NCBI GenBank assembly: GCA_003213175.1
Contig: QCNN01000001.1
Span: forward strand, 1-64,000
Length of the DNA: 64,000 nt
Source: SAR116 cluster bacterium AG-426-B08
GTDB lineage: Bacteria > Pseudomonadota > Alphaproteobacteria > Puniceispirillales > Marisalimonadaceae
Reading direction: 5' to 3'
Part shown: positions 7,843 through 17,134 of the stretch, one piece after another
Position numbering within the stretch: position 1 is the first letter of the stretch
Layout of the letters: the number at the start of each line of letters is the position of its first letter
Made by a program: the position numbers and the translations under genes
Notes under the pieces: model-generated
The model's input: only the letters and a program-made list of their open reading frames with translations
Told to the model about the DNA's origin: nothing
Database searches by the model: none

Positions 7843-8834
7843 ATTTTAAGGAATCTATTTTTATTTAGTGAGATCCATTTTTCTAGAAATTTTGTTGTCA
7901 TCCAATCCTTATTATTGAGACTAGAATAAGTAAAACCTTTTTTGACTAGTGTTCCTTTTTTTATAGATTCTTTGAAATATAAATCATCATGAATAACAGG
8001 TAAAATTTTGTAAAAGTTTTTAAATTCATATGTACAAATAGCTTCGTCAGAACCTATCATTTGCTCATGTATTTTTTCTCCTGGCCTAACACCAGTTTCA
8101 TATAATGCACAATCTTTACAAATAGACTTTGCTATATCAACAACCTTCATTGAAGGAATTTTTTTTACAAAAATTTCACCACCAACCATTTCTTCAAAGC
8201 TTCCCAATACAAATTCAACACCATCTTCAACTGTGATCATAAATCTTGTCATTTCAAAATCAGTTATAGGTAATTTTCCTTTGTGACATTCATTCAAAAA
8301 AAAAGGTATCACAGAACCTCTAGAACCCATTACATTACCATATCTTACAACTGAGAACTTTGGAGTATTAAGTGAATAAGCATTAGCTGCAACAAACATT
8401 TTATCTGAGGCAAGTTTTGAGGCGCCATATAAATTAATAGGACTAGACGCTTTATCAGTGGATAAGGCAATAATTTTTTTTACCTTTTTATCAATACCTG
8501 CATCTATTACATTCATAGCACCAATTATATTTGTTTTAATACATTCAAAAGGATTATATTCTGCAATAGGAACAATTTTTGTAGCAGCAGCATGAACAAC
8601 GTAATCCACATTGTCAAAAGCTCTATAAAGCCTATCTTTATCGCGAACATCTCCAATAAAAAAACGTAACCTTGAATCGTGATTAAATTTTTTTGCCATA
8701 TCCCATTGTTTCATTTCATCCCTAGAAAAAATAATTACTTTAGCGGGTTTTCGTTCTCTCAGAATCTTTGAAACAAATGCATTACCAAACGATCCAGTTC
8801 CACCTGTAATCAAAATTATTTTATCTTGTAACAT
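7839..8834 (-). CDS. pseB: UDP-N-acetylglucosamine 4,6-dehydratase (5-inverting) PseB
   Basis: First committed step of pseudaminic acid synthesis: dehydration of UDP-GlcNAc with inversion at C5. The 331-residue short-chain dehydrogenase-type protein has the NAD(P) loop GGTGSFG at residues 10-16, FSRDEMKQWDM, FFIGDVRDKDRL, ALSTDKASSPINLYGASKL with the catalytic tyrosine and lysine, and FVVRYGNVMGSRGSV-like sequence. The length of about 330 residues and the soluble form match PseB rather than the membrane-bound PglF/WbpM class. It overlaps pseC by 4 bases. Confidence 0.93.
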   Translation of the reverse strand: MLQDKIILITGGTGSFGNAFVSKILRERKPAKVIIFSRDEMKQWDMAKKFNHDSRLRFFIGDVRDKDRLYRAFDNVDYVVHAAATKIVPIAEYNPFECIKTNIIGAMNVIDAGIDKKVKKIIALSTDKASSPINLYGASKLASDKMFVAANAYSLNTPKFSVVRYGNVMGSRGSVIPFFLNECHKGKLPITDFEMTRFMITVEDGVEFVLGSFEEMVGGEIFVKKIPSMKVVDIAKSICKDCALYETGVRPGEKIHEQMIGSDEAICTYEFKNFYKILPVIHDDLYFKESIKKGTLVKKGFTYSSLNNKDWMTTKFLEKWISLNKNRFLKI

Positions 8835-8860
8835 AAAAACTCTTAATTAATTTTAAAAAT

Positions 8861-9943
8861 TTATTCACCAACATGTTTCATTATTAACTTATCTTTTTTT
8901 GCAATTTCTAAATCTGCATCAATCATTTCTTTAATTAAACTGTAAAATGTCGTTTTTACACTCCACCCAAGTTTTTTTCTTGCTTTTTCAGAGTCGCCTA
9001 AAAGACTATTTACTTCGGTTGGGCGTATATATTTTTTATTAACCCTAATTATAATATTATTTTTATCACCATTCAAATAACCAACTTCTTTTAATTCTTT
9101 GCCACACCATGCTAAATTCATATTTAGAATTTTTGCTGCTATTTCAATAAATTCTCTAATTGTATGTTGTTTCCCAGTAGCTATAACATAATCATCAGGT
9201 TGCTTTTCTTGCAACATTAACCATTGCATTTCAGCGTAGTCCCTTGCATGACCCCAATCTCTTTTTGCATCTAGATTTCCTATATATAGACATTTTTGAA
9301 GTCCAATTTTTATTCTAGATAATGCCCTTGTGATTTTTCTTGTAACAAATGTTTCTCCTCTAACTGGGCTTTCATGATTAAATAAAATTCCATTGCATGC
9401 AAATATATTATATGCCTCTCTATAATTAATTGTTATCCAATAAGCATATAATTTAGATACAGCATATGGACTTCTGGGATAAAATGGGGTTGTTTCAGAT
9501 TGAGGAATAATTTTAGAATTTCCAAATAATTCGGAGGTACTGGCTTGATAAAATTTAGTTTTATTTATTAGTCCTAATGTTTTAATTGCCTCAAGTATTC
9601 TAAGAGTACCAAGAGCATTTACCTCTGCAGTGTATATTGGATTTTCAAAACTTACTGCGACATGACTTTGAGCCGCTAAATTATAAATTTCATCGGGCTT
9701 CAGATTTGATATTATCCTAAAAAGATTCTCACTTTCACACATTTCTCCATGATGCAAATAAAATGGAACATCTTTGTCATTGGCTTTTTCTAACAGATGG
9801 TCGATCCTTTTTGTGTTAAATAAGCTTGTCCTTCTTTTTATTCCATGAACTATGTATTCTTTTTTCAACAAAAATTCAGCTAAATAAGATCCATCTTGAC
9901 CAGTTATTCCAGTAATTAACGCTACTTTCTTTTTATTTTTCAT
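8861..9943 (-). CDS. gmd: GDP-mannose 4,6-dehydratase
   Basis: Converts GDP-D-mannose to GDP-4-keto-6-deoxymannose, the precursor of GDP-L-fucose and related sugars. The 360 residues show [15 protein letters not shown] at the NADP-binding fold, [23 protein letters not shown] with the catalytic Ser/Thr and Glu region, [15 protein letters not shown] with the Tyr-Lys pair, and the [16 protein letters not shown] region. It lies 3 bases downstream of fcl and 26 bases upstream of pseB on the same strand, and its substrate is supplied by manC in the same run. Confidence 0.95.
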   Translation of the reverse strand: MKNKKKVALITGITGQDGSYLAEFLLKKEYIVHGIKRRTSLFNTKRIDHLLEKANDKDVPFYLHHGEMCESENLFRIISNLKPDEIYNLAAQSHVAVSFENPIYTAEVNALGTLRILEAIKTLGLINKTKFYQASTSELFGNSKIIPQSETTPFYPRSPYAVSKLYAYWITINYREAYNIFACNGILFNHESPVRGETFVTRKITRALSRIKIGLQKCLYIGNLDAKRDWGHARDYAEMQWLMLQEKQPDDYVIATGKQHTIREFIEIAAKILNMNLAWCGKELKEVGYLNGDKNNIIIRVNKKYIRPTEVNSLLGDSEKARKKLGWSVKTTFYSLIKEMIDADLEIAKKDKLIMKHVGE

Positions 9944-9946
9944 ACA

Positions 9947-10918
9947 TTAGTACCTAACTGAAGAATTTTTCAATGATTTTAAAAACTCCAGATAAGTTTT
10001 TTTTAAACCATCCTTAATATTTATTTTTGGGGACCACCCGAGAGAGTTAATTATCTTTGAATTAAGTAGTTTTTGATAGGTACCATCAGGTTTTGCTCTA
10101 TCATAAATTACTTTTCCCTTGTAGCCTACAATATTATTAATTAGGTTGGCAATTTCTTTAATTTTAAAATCTTTTCCATAGCCAACATTAATATGACTTA
10201 ACCTTGGCTTTACTTTTTTTGATAAATCTTCTTTTTTAATATTCATAATAAGAATACACGCCTCAGCCAAATCATCAACATGTAAAAACTCTCTTCGTGG
10301 TTCCCCACTTCCCCAAATTTTCACAGTATCATATTTATTTTCTTTTGCTTCATGAAACCTTCTTAAAAGTGCTGGAATAACATGAGAGTTTTCTATGTGA
10401 TAATTGTCACCAGGTCCAAATAAATTTGTTGGCATAATGCATCTATAATCGATTTCATGGCTATCGCCATATTGACGATTATAACTCTCGCAAAGCTTTA
10501 TGCCTGAAATTTTTGAAATAGCATATGGTTCATTTGTACTTTCTAATTGACCTGTTAATAACTCATCTTCTGCGATTGGTTGGTTTGCATTTGCAGGATA
10601 AATACAACTCGATCCCAAAAACAATAATTTTTTAACTCCTGTTTGGAAAGCAGAATTAATGATATTAGCTTGTATCATAAGATTATCATATATAAAATTT
10701 GCTGGATATTCGTTATTGGCTAGGATACCACCAACTTTTGCTGCAGCTAAATAAACTTGAGTTGGTCTTTCCTTAACAAAAAAATTTAATACTTTTTTTT
10801 GATCTGTTAAATCTAATTCACTTCTGGATTTAGTTAGAACTTTTTTATTTCCATTTTTATTAAGTATTCTTAATATGGAGGAACCCACCATTCCATTATG
10901 ACCAGCAACAAAAATCAT
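9947..10918 (-). CDS. fcl: GDP-L-fucose synthase (epimerase/reductase)
   Basis: Bifunctional 3,5-epimerase and 4-reductase that turns the Gmd product into GDP-L-fucose. The 323-residue protein has the NADP loop [10 protein letters not shown] at residues 6-15, [17 protein letters not shown], the catalytic Tyr-Lys in [11 protein letters not shown] and the C-terminal [12 protein letters not shown]. It is directly followed by gmd (3-base gap). Together with manC and gmd it makes a complete mannose-1-phosphate to GDP-fucose route within this cluster. Confidence 0.94.
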   Translation of the reverse strand: MIFVAGHNGMVGSSILRILNKNGNKKVLTKSRSELDLTDQKKVLNFFVKERPTQVYLAAAKVGGILANNEYPANFIYDNLMIQANIINSAFQTGVKKLLFLGSSCIYPANANQPIAEDELLTGQLESTNEPYAISKISGIKLCESYNRQYGDSHEIDYRCIMPTNLFGPGDNYHIENSHVIPALLRRFHEAKENKYDTVKIWGSGEPRREFLHVDDLAEACILIMNIKKEDLSKKVKPRLSHINVGYGKDFKIKEIANLINNIVGYKGKVIYDRAKPDGTYQKLLNSKIINSLGWSPKINIKDGLKKTYLEFLKSLKNSSVRY

Positions 10919-10949
10919 TCAACAGTACATATTTTATTTATAATATAAA

Positions 10950-11969
10950 TTAAAATACATTTTTTTTAGATGTTTGTTCAAGAACAAAATATTTTAAAAC
11001 ACTTTTGCACATAACATCTAAAGAGTTTCTTGCTTCCCAACCTAAAAGTTCCTTTGCCTTTCTTACATCAGCATAACTTTCAGAAACATCTCCTTTCCTT
11101 CTAGGAGAATATTTGAATGGTATTATAACATTGTTAACTGATTGAAATTTTTCAATTATTTCTAAAACACTGTATCCTTTTCCAGTTCCTAAATTAACGT
11201 CGTGCCATCCACTATTTAATTTCAAATAATTCAAGGCTGCTAAATGACCTTCCACAAGATCCATTATATAGATATAATCTCTTATACCTGTGCCATCGTT
11301 AGTATCATAATCTTTACCAAATATTTCTAAAATTTTTATTTTCTTTTTCAAGACTTTTAGGATTATGGGAAACAGATTATTTGCGGTTCCAACCGGATTG
11401 TCCCCTATATTAACATCTTCATGACTGCCTATTGGGTTAAAGTATCGAAGACAAACAATTTTCCAACTTGGATCAGACATTGATAAAGACTTCAAAATAT
11501 TTTCTACTTTTAACTTTGATGCCCCATAAGGATTTTCTGGATTTTTAGGATGATTTTCATCTATAGGTAAATATTTTGGTTCCCCATAAACAGTAGCACT
11601 ACTGCTAAAAATTAATGTTTTCACTTTAACTGCTTTCATTGCTTTAATCAAACTGTGAGTTCCATTTACATTATTTTCAAAGTATTTTTTTGGTTGTGTG
11701 ATTGACTCATCTACAGATTTTAAACCTGCAAAATGAATTACGGCATTAATTTTATACTTGTTCAAAGTATCTTCCAAAGTTTTTGTATCTAACACATCTC
11801 CAATAACGAGTTTCAAGTTTAACCCAAGAGAGGTTTTGATTTTAAATAAAGTTTCTTCTCTGCTATTGGTTAAGTTATCGTATAAAATTACATTATGATT
11901 GTTCTGGTGAAGAGTAATTGCGGTATGGCTACCTATATAACCTGTGCCGCCTGTTAAAAGTATATTCAT
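10950..11969 (-). CDS. galE: UDP-glucose 4-epimerase GalE
   Basis: Interconverts UDP-glucose and UDP-galactose (or the N-acetylated pair). The 339 residues carry the NAD loop GGTGYIGSHTA at residues 7-17, LYDNLTNS, VIHFAGLKSVDES, SSSATVYGEP, the catalytic tyrosine-lysine in NPYGASKLKVE, and RYFNPIGSHE. Length is normal for GalE. It is in the same leftward run as fcl and the UDP-glucuronate epimerase, with about 30 bases on each side. Confidence 0.94.
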   Translation of the reverse strand: MNILLTGGTGYIGSHTAITLHQNNHNVILYDNLTNSREETLFKIKTSLGLNLKLVIGDVLDTKTLEDTLNKYKINAVIHFAGLKSVDESITQPKKYFENNVNGTHSLIKAMKAVKVKTLIFSSSATVYGEPKYLPIDENHPKNPENPYGASKLKVENILKSLSMSDPSWKIVCLRYFNPIGSHEDVNIGDNPVGTANNLFPIILKVLKKKIKILEIFGKDYDTNDGTGIRDYIYIMDLVEGHLAALNYLKLNSGWHDVNLGTGKGYSVLEIIEKFQSVNNVIIPFKYSPRRKGDVSESYADVRKAKELLGWEARNSLDVMCKSVLKYFVLEQTSKKNVF

Positions 11970-11995
11970 TTAAAACCTGTAAATCTATAGTATTA

Positions 11996-13024
11996 TTATT
12001 TTTTAAAGTAAGTAAGATACCATTTTACAAACTCTTTAATACCTTCACTTAATAATTTATTTGGTCTAAAACCAGTTAATTCTTTTAAAAGATCTGTATT
12101 AGAAAATGTCTCTTTGACGTCTCCCATTTGCATTTTTATATAATTCTTTTTTGATTTTTTACCTAGGGTTTTTTCTAAAGTCTCAATAAATTTAATTAGA
12201 TTAACAGATTTTGAATTACCAATATTGACTATTCTCCATGGAGCAACATTAGAAATACTATCATTTTTATATATTGTTTTTCTTTTTCCTAGTTCTTTAG
12301 GAGCTTTATCTATTAGAAGAAAAATACTTTTTATTAAATCATCTATATAAGTAAAATCTCTTTTCATATTTCCAAAATTATAAATATCAATTGGCTCATC
12401 AGACAATATTGATTTAGTGAATTGAAATAAGGCCATATCAGGTCGTCCCCATGGTCCATAAACTGTAAAAAAACGTAATACAGTAATAGGTATTTTATAA
12501 TTAAATGAGTATGCATGTGACATAGATTCATTAGATTTCTTGGTTGCCGCATAAAATGATAATTGAAGATCTGCTTTGTCTTTTTCATTGAATGGAGTTA
12601 AAAAATTAGATCCATAAACTGAAGAAGTTGAAGCTAATAATAAATGAGAAGTATTACTTTTTCTGGCTATTTCTAAAATGTTAAAAAAACCTAATAGATT
12701 TGATTTCACATATACCTCTGGGTTTTCGAAAGAGTACCTTACACCTGCTTGTGCAGCTAAATGAATAATTATTTTAGGCTTAAAATTTAAACAAATTTTA
12801 TTTAAAGCTTTTGAGTCTTCAAGCATAATTTCATAAGCTTTAAAATTTTTAAATTTTTTTAAAATTGCATGACGTTTTTTTTTTATTTTTACATCATAAT
12901 AATCTGTCAAACCATCAATACCAACTACTTGATAATTTTTTAAAAGATAATTGTGAGCAAGATGAAACCCTATAAAACCTGCTGATCCTGTAATTAAAAT
13001 TTTTGTATCTTTTTTAATATTCAT
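11996..13024 (-). CDS. UDP-glucuronate 4-epimerase-type NAD-dependent epimerase
   Basis: Predicted to convert UDP-glucuronate to UDP-galacturonate for polysaccharide synthesis. The 342-residue extended short-chain dehydrogenase has GSAGFIGFHLA in the NAD loop, the characteristic DGLTDYYDVKIKKKRH stretch, HLAAQAGVRYSFENP, STSSVYGS and a Tyr-Lys pair in FYAATKKSNE, then FFTVYGPWGRPDMALF, which is typical of the UDP-GlcA 4-epimerases (LpsL/CapI type). It lies 19 bases downstream of manC and 26 bases before galE. A different hexuronate epimerase specificity is possible. Confidence 0.88.
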   Translation of the reverse strand: MNIKKDTKILITGSAGFIGFHLAHNYLLKNYQVVGIDGLTDYYDVKIKKKRHAILKKFKNFKAYEIMLEDSKALNKICLNFKPKIIIHLAAQAGVRYSFENPEVYVKSNLLGFFNILEIARKSNTSHLLLASTSSVYGSNFLTPFNEKDKADLQLSFYAATKKSNESMSHAYSFNYKIPITVLRFFTVYGPWGRPDMALFQFTKSILSDEPIDIYNFGNMKRDFTYIDDLIKSIFLLIDKAPKELGKRKTIYKNDSISNVAPWRIVNIGNSKSVNLIKFIETLEKTLGKKSKKNYIKMQMGDVKETFSNTDLLKELTGFRPNKLLSEGIKEFVKWYLTYFKK

Positions 13025-13043
13025 AAATGAGTTTGTTTAATTT

Positions 13044-14480
13044 TTAAATATTTTTTCTTCCATAAATATCATCATAACGAATTATATCATCTTCTCCAAA
13101 GTAACTACCTGTTTGGATTTCAATGATTATTAAGTTTTTATTTTTCCTATTACAAAGTCTATGTTTTGACTTTACAGGAATAAATACAGAATCTCCCTTA
13201 TTTAAAATTTTTATTTTTTTATTTATTGTTACCTCTGCAATCCCTTCAACAACAACCCAATGTTCGGAACGAAAATTATGACTTTGTAAACTTAAAGTAG
13301 ATTTTGGGTTTACTAATATCTTTTTAACTTTATAAAATTCAGAAGAACTTATCACTTCAAACCATCCCCATGGCCTATAATCTTTTGGGAAAAATTCTGC
13401 TTCAGACAATTTTTTTCTTTTAAGTTTTTCAACCAAAAATTTTACTTCTTGAGACCTATTTTTATCTGCAATCAAAACAGTGTCTTTCATTGAGACTGCT
13501 ATTAAATTTTCTAATCCTAATCCTACAAGTTGTGTACCCTCGTCTTCAGTTTTTAAAAGCACATTCTTACATTCTGAATAGGTCACATTTCCTGACATAG
13601 CTACACCATTTTTATCCTTTTTTTGTTCGACCCATACTGTCCTCCAATCTCCAAGATCTGACCATTTACTATTGAAAGGAATAGCAATTATATTTTTTAT
13701 TTTTTCTAATATCGCATAATCTATTGAAATATTTTTACTTTTGGCCCAAGAATTTGGCTCTAATCTAAAAAAACCTAAGTCCTTGACACCACCTTCAAGA
13801 GAATTTTTTACATTATTGTATATTTTTGGGTGAAGATTCAAAAATGCATCTATAAGATCTCTTGCCCTGAACAATATTAGTCCTGAATTCCATAAAAAAC
13901 TGTTATTTTTATACATTTTTTTTGCTGAGAGAATATCAGGTTTTTCAATGAATTTTTTTATATTTGAATTTTGTTTATTTTGCCAAGACTTATTTATTTC
14001 TATATAACCATATCCAGTTTCTGGTCGATCAGGTTTTATACCAAACACCACTAAATTTCCTTTTTCAATACTTTTCATCCCCTCTATGATTAATTTATGA
14101 AATTTTTTTGTATCTGGTATAAAATGATCTGTTGGAGACATGAGTATTACAGAATTTTTATTTTTTTTGTATAAATATAGAGACGTAGCTAATACTGCAG
14201 GTGCTGTGTTTTTAGGTTCGGGCTCTAAAAAAATTGATCCGTTACTAACATTAATTTCTTCAAATTGATCTATAACTATAAATCTAAAATCGGAATTTGT
14301 AATTGTTAATGGTTTATTAAAAAAGATGTTTTTATTTGTAGTAACTCTTTTGACAGTTTCTTGAAATAATGTGTTTTTATTAAGGATCTTTTGAAACTGT
14401 TTGGGCATAGTTTTTCTGGACATAGGCCACAATCTCGTTCCACTGCCACCAGCCAATAGTACAGGAGTTATACTTTCCAT
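13044..14480 (-). CDS. manC: mannose-1-phosphate guanylyltransferase / mannose-6-phosphate isomerase
   Basis: Supplies GDP-mannose. The 478 residues contain an N-terminal nucleotidyltransferase domain with LLAGGSGTRLWPMSRKTMPKQF at residues 8-29, LMSPTDHFI, the FIEKPD motif and LWNSGLILF. A C-terminal cupin-type isomerase domain begins near RPWGWFEV and includes SLQSHNFRSEHWVVVEG. The length fits the bifunctional ManC/AlgA type. It starts the sugar-nucleotide run and lies 30 bases downstream of murQ, so murQ and the sugar genes may share a transcript. Confidence 0.94.
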   Translation of the reverse strand: MESITPVLLAGGSGTRLWPMSRKTMPKQFQKILNKNTLFQETVKRVTTNKNIFFNKPLTITNSDFRFIVIDQFEEINVSNGSIFLEPEPKNTAPAVLATSLYLYKKNKNSVILMSPTDHFIPDTKKFHKLIIEGMKSIEKGNLVVFGIKPDRPETGYGYIEINKSWQNKQNSNIKKFIEKPDILSAKKMYKNNSFLWNSGLILFRARDLIDAFLNLHPKIYNNVKNSLEGGVKDLGFFRLEPNSWAKSKNISIDYAILEKIKNIIAIPFNSKWSDLGDWRTVWVEQKKDKNGVAMSGNVTYSECKNVLLKTEDEGTQLVGLGLENLIAVSMKDTVLIADKNRSQEVKFLVEKLKRKKLSEAEFFPKDYRPWGWFEVISSSEFYKVKKILVNPKSTLSLQSHNFRSEHWVVVEGIAEVTINKKIKILNKGDSVFIPVKSKHRLCNRKNKNLIIIEIQTGSYFGEDDIIRYDDIYGRKNI

Positions 14481-14510
14481 GAAATTTTCCTCATAGTAAT
14501 AAATTTTATA

Positions 14511-15272
14511 TTATTCATTTTTTTTTTCTTCAAAATATTTTTCTATCATTAACTTTCTTTTCTTAAGTTTTTCATTAGCAGGTATCAAGTTAATCATTTG
14601 ACCTTCTTTAACATTACCTAATTTAATCATCAACATACTAGAGAGTAAGTTTAAGCAAACTTTTTGGGCTGTGCCAGCCTTCAATCTTGTAGATCCTGCA
14701 ATAACTTCTTGTTTTGTATCAAGGATTATTTTTATTTTTGCTTGATCTAAAATGTATCCTTTTGGATTATTACTTATTGCAATAGTAAGTGCTCCATTTT
14801 TTGACGCCAATTTTAAAATTTCTCCAGTAAACTTTGTGTTCCCACTCGCTGCTAATCCAATAACTACATCGCTATTTTTAAAAATTTTATTTTTTACAAC
14901 TAGCTTGGCATTTTCAACATCATCCTCAGAGTTTTCTATGGATTTTGTTAAAGCCTCTTTTCCTCCTGCTAGGATATAATCAAGTCTTTCAATTGGCCAA
15001 CCAAATGTTGGATACAACTCTACTCCATCCTGTACACCTATCCTGCCTGAAGTTCCCGCACCACAATAAATTATTTTGCTTTTATCATTTTTTTTTAAAT
15101 GAGTATAAATTAATTTTACAGCTTTTTCTATTTTTCTTAGACTTTTTCTTACTGACAAAATACCCTTTTCATGATCCCTTAACATTAATTTAAGAGCATC
15201 TATAGTAGGCAATTTGTCAACAGGTACAGAATTAGTATATAACATTTCTGTTTTTGAAATTTTTTCATTCAT
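14511..15272 (-). CDS. murQ: N-acetylmuramic acid 6-phosphate etherase, C-terminally short
   Basis: Cleaves the lactyl ether of MurNAc-6-phosphate to GlcNAc-6-phosphate in cell-wall recycling. The SIS domain has GAGTSGR at residues 71-77, the catalytic glutamate E85 in DGVELYPTFG, the second acidic site SEDD at 115-118, ASGNTKFT and GSTRLKAGTAQK near residue 190. At 253 residues it lacks roughly the last 45 residues of typical MurQ (about 300). There is no room for a frameshifted tail because manC starts 30 bases after the stop. It is divergent from anmK with only 17 bases between starts, an arrangement consistent with joint control. Confidence 0.9.
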   Translation of the reverse strand: MNEKISKTEMLYTNSVPVDKLPTIDALKLMLRDHEKGILSVRKSLRKIEKAVKLIYTHLKKNDKSKIIYCGAGTSGRIGVQDGVELYPTFGWPIERLDYILAGGKEALTKSIENSEDDVENAKLVVKNKIFKNSDVVIGLAASGNTKFTGEILKLASKNGALTIAISNNPKGYILDQAKIKIILDTKQEVIAGSTRLKAGTAQKVCLNLLSSMLMIKLGNVKEGQMINLIPANEKLKKRKLMIEKYFEEKKNE

Positions 15273-15289
15273 GAGTTAAATATATTTAA

Positions 15290-16399
15290 ATGGTTCAAAT
15301 TAAGAAAGATAAATTTTTAAATATAATAGGATTGATGTCAGGAACTAGTCTAGATGGAATAGATGTTAGCCTGGTTAAATCAAATGGAAAGGAATTGTTA
15401 TCTTCAAAAAAAAATTATTATTTCAAATATAAAAATAATGTAACTGAAGTCTTAAAAAGGGTTTTGGAGAATTATAAAAACATTCTTAGTAATGAAGATT
15501 TAAAAAATAAACTTGATAATTTTATAACTAACTTACATTTAAAAGCAATTATACAATCTGGATTTCTTAATAAATCTGATTATATTGGCTTTCATGGTCA
15601 AACTATTTTTCATGAACCAAAGGTAAAAAGCATCCAACTTGGAAACCCTCAAATGCTCGCAAATTTATTAAAAAAAATTGTGGTGTTTAATTTCAGGTCA
15701 AATGACATTTTTAATAATGGTCAAGGTGCTCCATTGGCACCCATCTATCATAAAATGATTATTCAAAAAAATAAAATTATATTACCCTCATGTTTTTTAA
15801 ATATAGGAGGCATTTCAAATATTTCATATTGGGATGGTAAATCTTTAATAGGTTTTGATACTGGCCCAGGTAATAATCTGATGGATAATTATATTCAATT
15901 AATGACCAATAATAAATTTGATCTAAATGGCGAAATTGCATCAAAAGGTAAGGTAAATAAAACTTTATTAAAAAAATTTCTATCAAATAATTACTTTCAA
16001 AAACCTTTTCCTAAATCTTTAGACAAATATTATTTTAATAATGAATTTAATTCTTTTAAACAAATAGATATCAAATTGTCAGATGCCATGTCTACATTGG
16101 CTGAGATAACAATATCATCTATAATTGATTCTTTTAAACTTTTTCCAAAATTTCCAAAAAGTATGATCATCGCTGGAGGAGGGTATAAAAATAAATATTT
16201 AACTAATCGACTCAAAGAAAAAATAAATATTTCTTTTTATGATTTAAATGAATTTAATCATGACCCAGATTTCATAGAATCTGAACTAATTGCTTTTTTA
16301 GCTGCTCGCACAATTAGAAAAATTCCAATAACTTTTCCAAAGACAACAGGGGTGAAACAACCTTTAACTGGGGGGGAAGTTTTTAATCCAATATTATAA
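15290..16399 (+). CDS. anmK: anhydro-N-acetylmuramic acid kinase
   Basis: Opens the 1,6-anhydro ring of anhydroMurNAc and phosphorylates it to MurNAc-6-phosphate, the MurQ substrate. The 369-residue kinase of the sugar-kinase/actin fold begins with IGLMSGTSLDGIDV at residues 13-26; HGQTIFHEP, FRSNDIFNNGQGAPLAP, INIGGISN-like sequence, GFDTGPGNNLMD and a C-terminal GGGYKNKYL region are all in place. It faces away from murQ and its last 6 bases overlap the convergent PIG-L gene. Confidence 0.94.
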   Translation: MVQIKKDKFLNIIGLMSGTSLDGIDVSLVKSNGKELLSSKKNYYFKYKNNVTEVLKRVLENYKNILSNEDLKNKLDNFITNLHLKAIIQSGFLNKSDYIGFHGQTIFHEPKVKSIQLGNPQMLANLLKKIVVFNFRSNDIFNNGQGAPLAPIYHKMIIQKNKIILPSCFLNIGGISNISYWDGKSLIGFDTGPGNNLMDNYIQLMTNNKFDLNGEIASKGKVNKTLLKKFLSNNYFQKPFPKSLDKYYFNNEFNSFKQIDIKLSDAMSTLAEITISSIIDSFKLFPKFPKSMIIAGGGYKNKYLTNRLKEKINISFYDLNEFNHDPDFIESELIAFLAARTIRKIPITFPKTTGVKQPLTGGEVFNPIL

Positions 16400-17083
16400 G
16401 AATCCATTTTTTTGGCTAATATGAAATGGTCTAATTTTCAATGATGGTGGTAATAAATTTCTAATATCTGAAAATGGAAAAGATTTTTCATAATAATATG
16501 CCTCAGCATATGTGCCCAAAGGTGCATTACACTGAGCTGCTCTAAAACTATTCATTAGCTTTATTAAATTAACAAATCTTTCTGGACTTTGGCTTTCATG
16601 TTTACGAATAGCTATAATTTTTTCTTTGTAAAATTCCGTAATATCAATGAAATAACAAGGGTTAAAATTTATCCCCATCATTGTATCACAATAAATTATC
16701 GGTATATAATGGCTTGCTACCTGCTTAACCAATTTTGAGAGATTTATATGATCCGAATGATAATCTTTTTCATAGTGAGTAATAATTAGATCCGGTTCAA
16801 TTTCTTCAATATTTTTTTTTATTTTAATTAAATCATTACTTAAATACCCTAAGTTACCATCTCTTAGATTTAATAATTTCAAAATACCTAAATTCTTCAG
16901 AGCTTTTTTAGTTTCTAATGCTCTTATACCAGACAAATTATTATTAACATTTATTCCACCTTGGCTTCCATCAGTAGCAACAGTTAAAAATATTTCATTC
17001 CCATTTTTTTTGAAACATGAAAGGATTCCATACATAAATATTTCAATGTCATCTGGATGAGCTCCAATCGCTAAAACTTTCAT
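16394..17083 (-). CDS. PIG-L (LmbE-like) family zinc deacetylase
   Basis: Predicted cytoplasmic N-acetyl amino-sugar deacetylase. The 229 residues begin with VLAIGAHPDDIEI, whose AHPDD motif supplies zinc ligands and the general base, and contain a second metal motif HSDH near residue 108; DGSQGGI and the MGINFNPCYFIDIT segment also fit. Known members act on GlcNAc-PI, GlcNAc-inositol (MshB) or small chitooligosaccharides (BshB-like). It lies 51 bases downstream of a formyltransferase on the same strand, suggesting sequential removal of an acetyl and addition of a formyl group. Its neighbours murQ and anmK allow an alternative role in GlcNAc salvage. The substrate is not known. Confidence 0.85.
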   Translation of the reverse strand: MKVLAIGAHPDDIEIFMYGILSCFKKNGNEIFLTVATDGSQGGINVNNNLSGIRALETKKALKNLGILKLLNLRDGNLGYLSNDLIKIKKNIEEIEPDLIITHYEKDYHSDHINLSKLVKQVASHYIPIIYCDTMMGINFNPCYFIDITEFYKEKIIAIRKHESQSPERFVNLIKLMNSFRAAQCNAPLGTYAEAYYYEKSFPFSDIRNLLPPSLKIRPFHISQKNGFL

Positions 17084-17134
17084 AAATTTTATATTCCTAC
17101 TTTTTATTGTATTAGATAATATATCGATTAAATA

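Noticed and set aside
14481-14510. frameshift explaining the short MurQ
   Set aside because: Only 30 bases separate the stop from manC, too little for the missing 45 residues in any frame.
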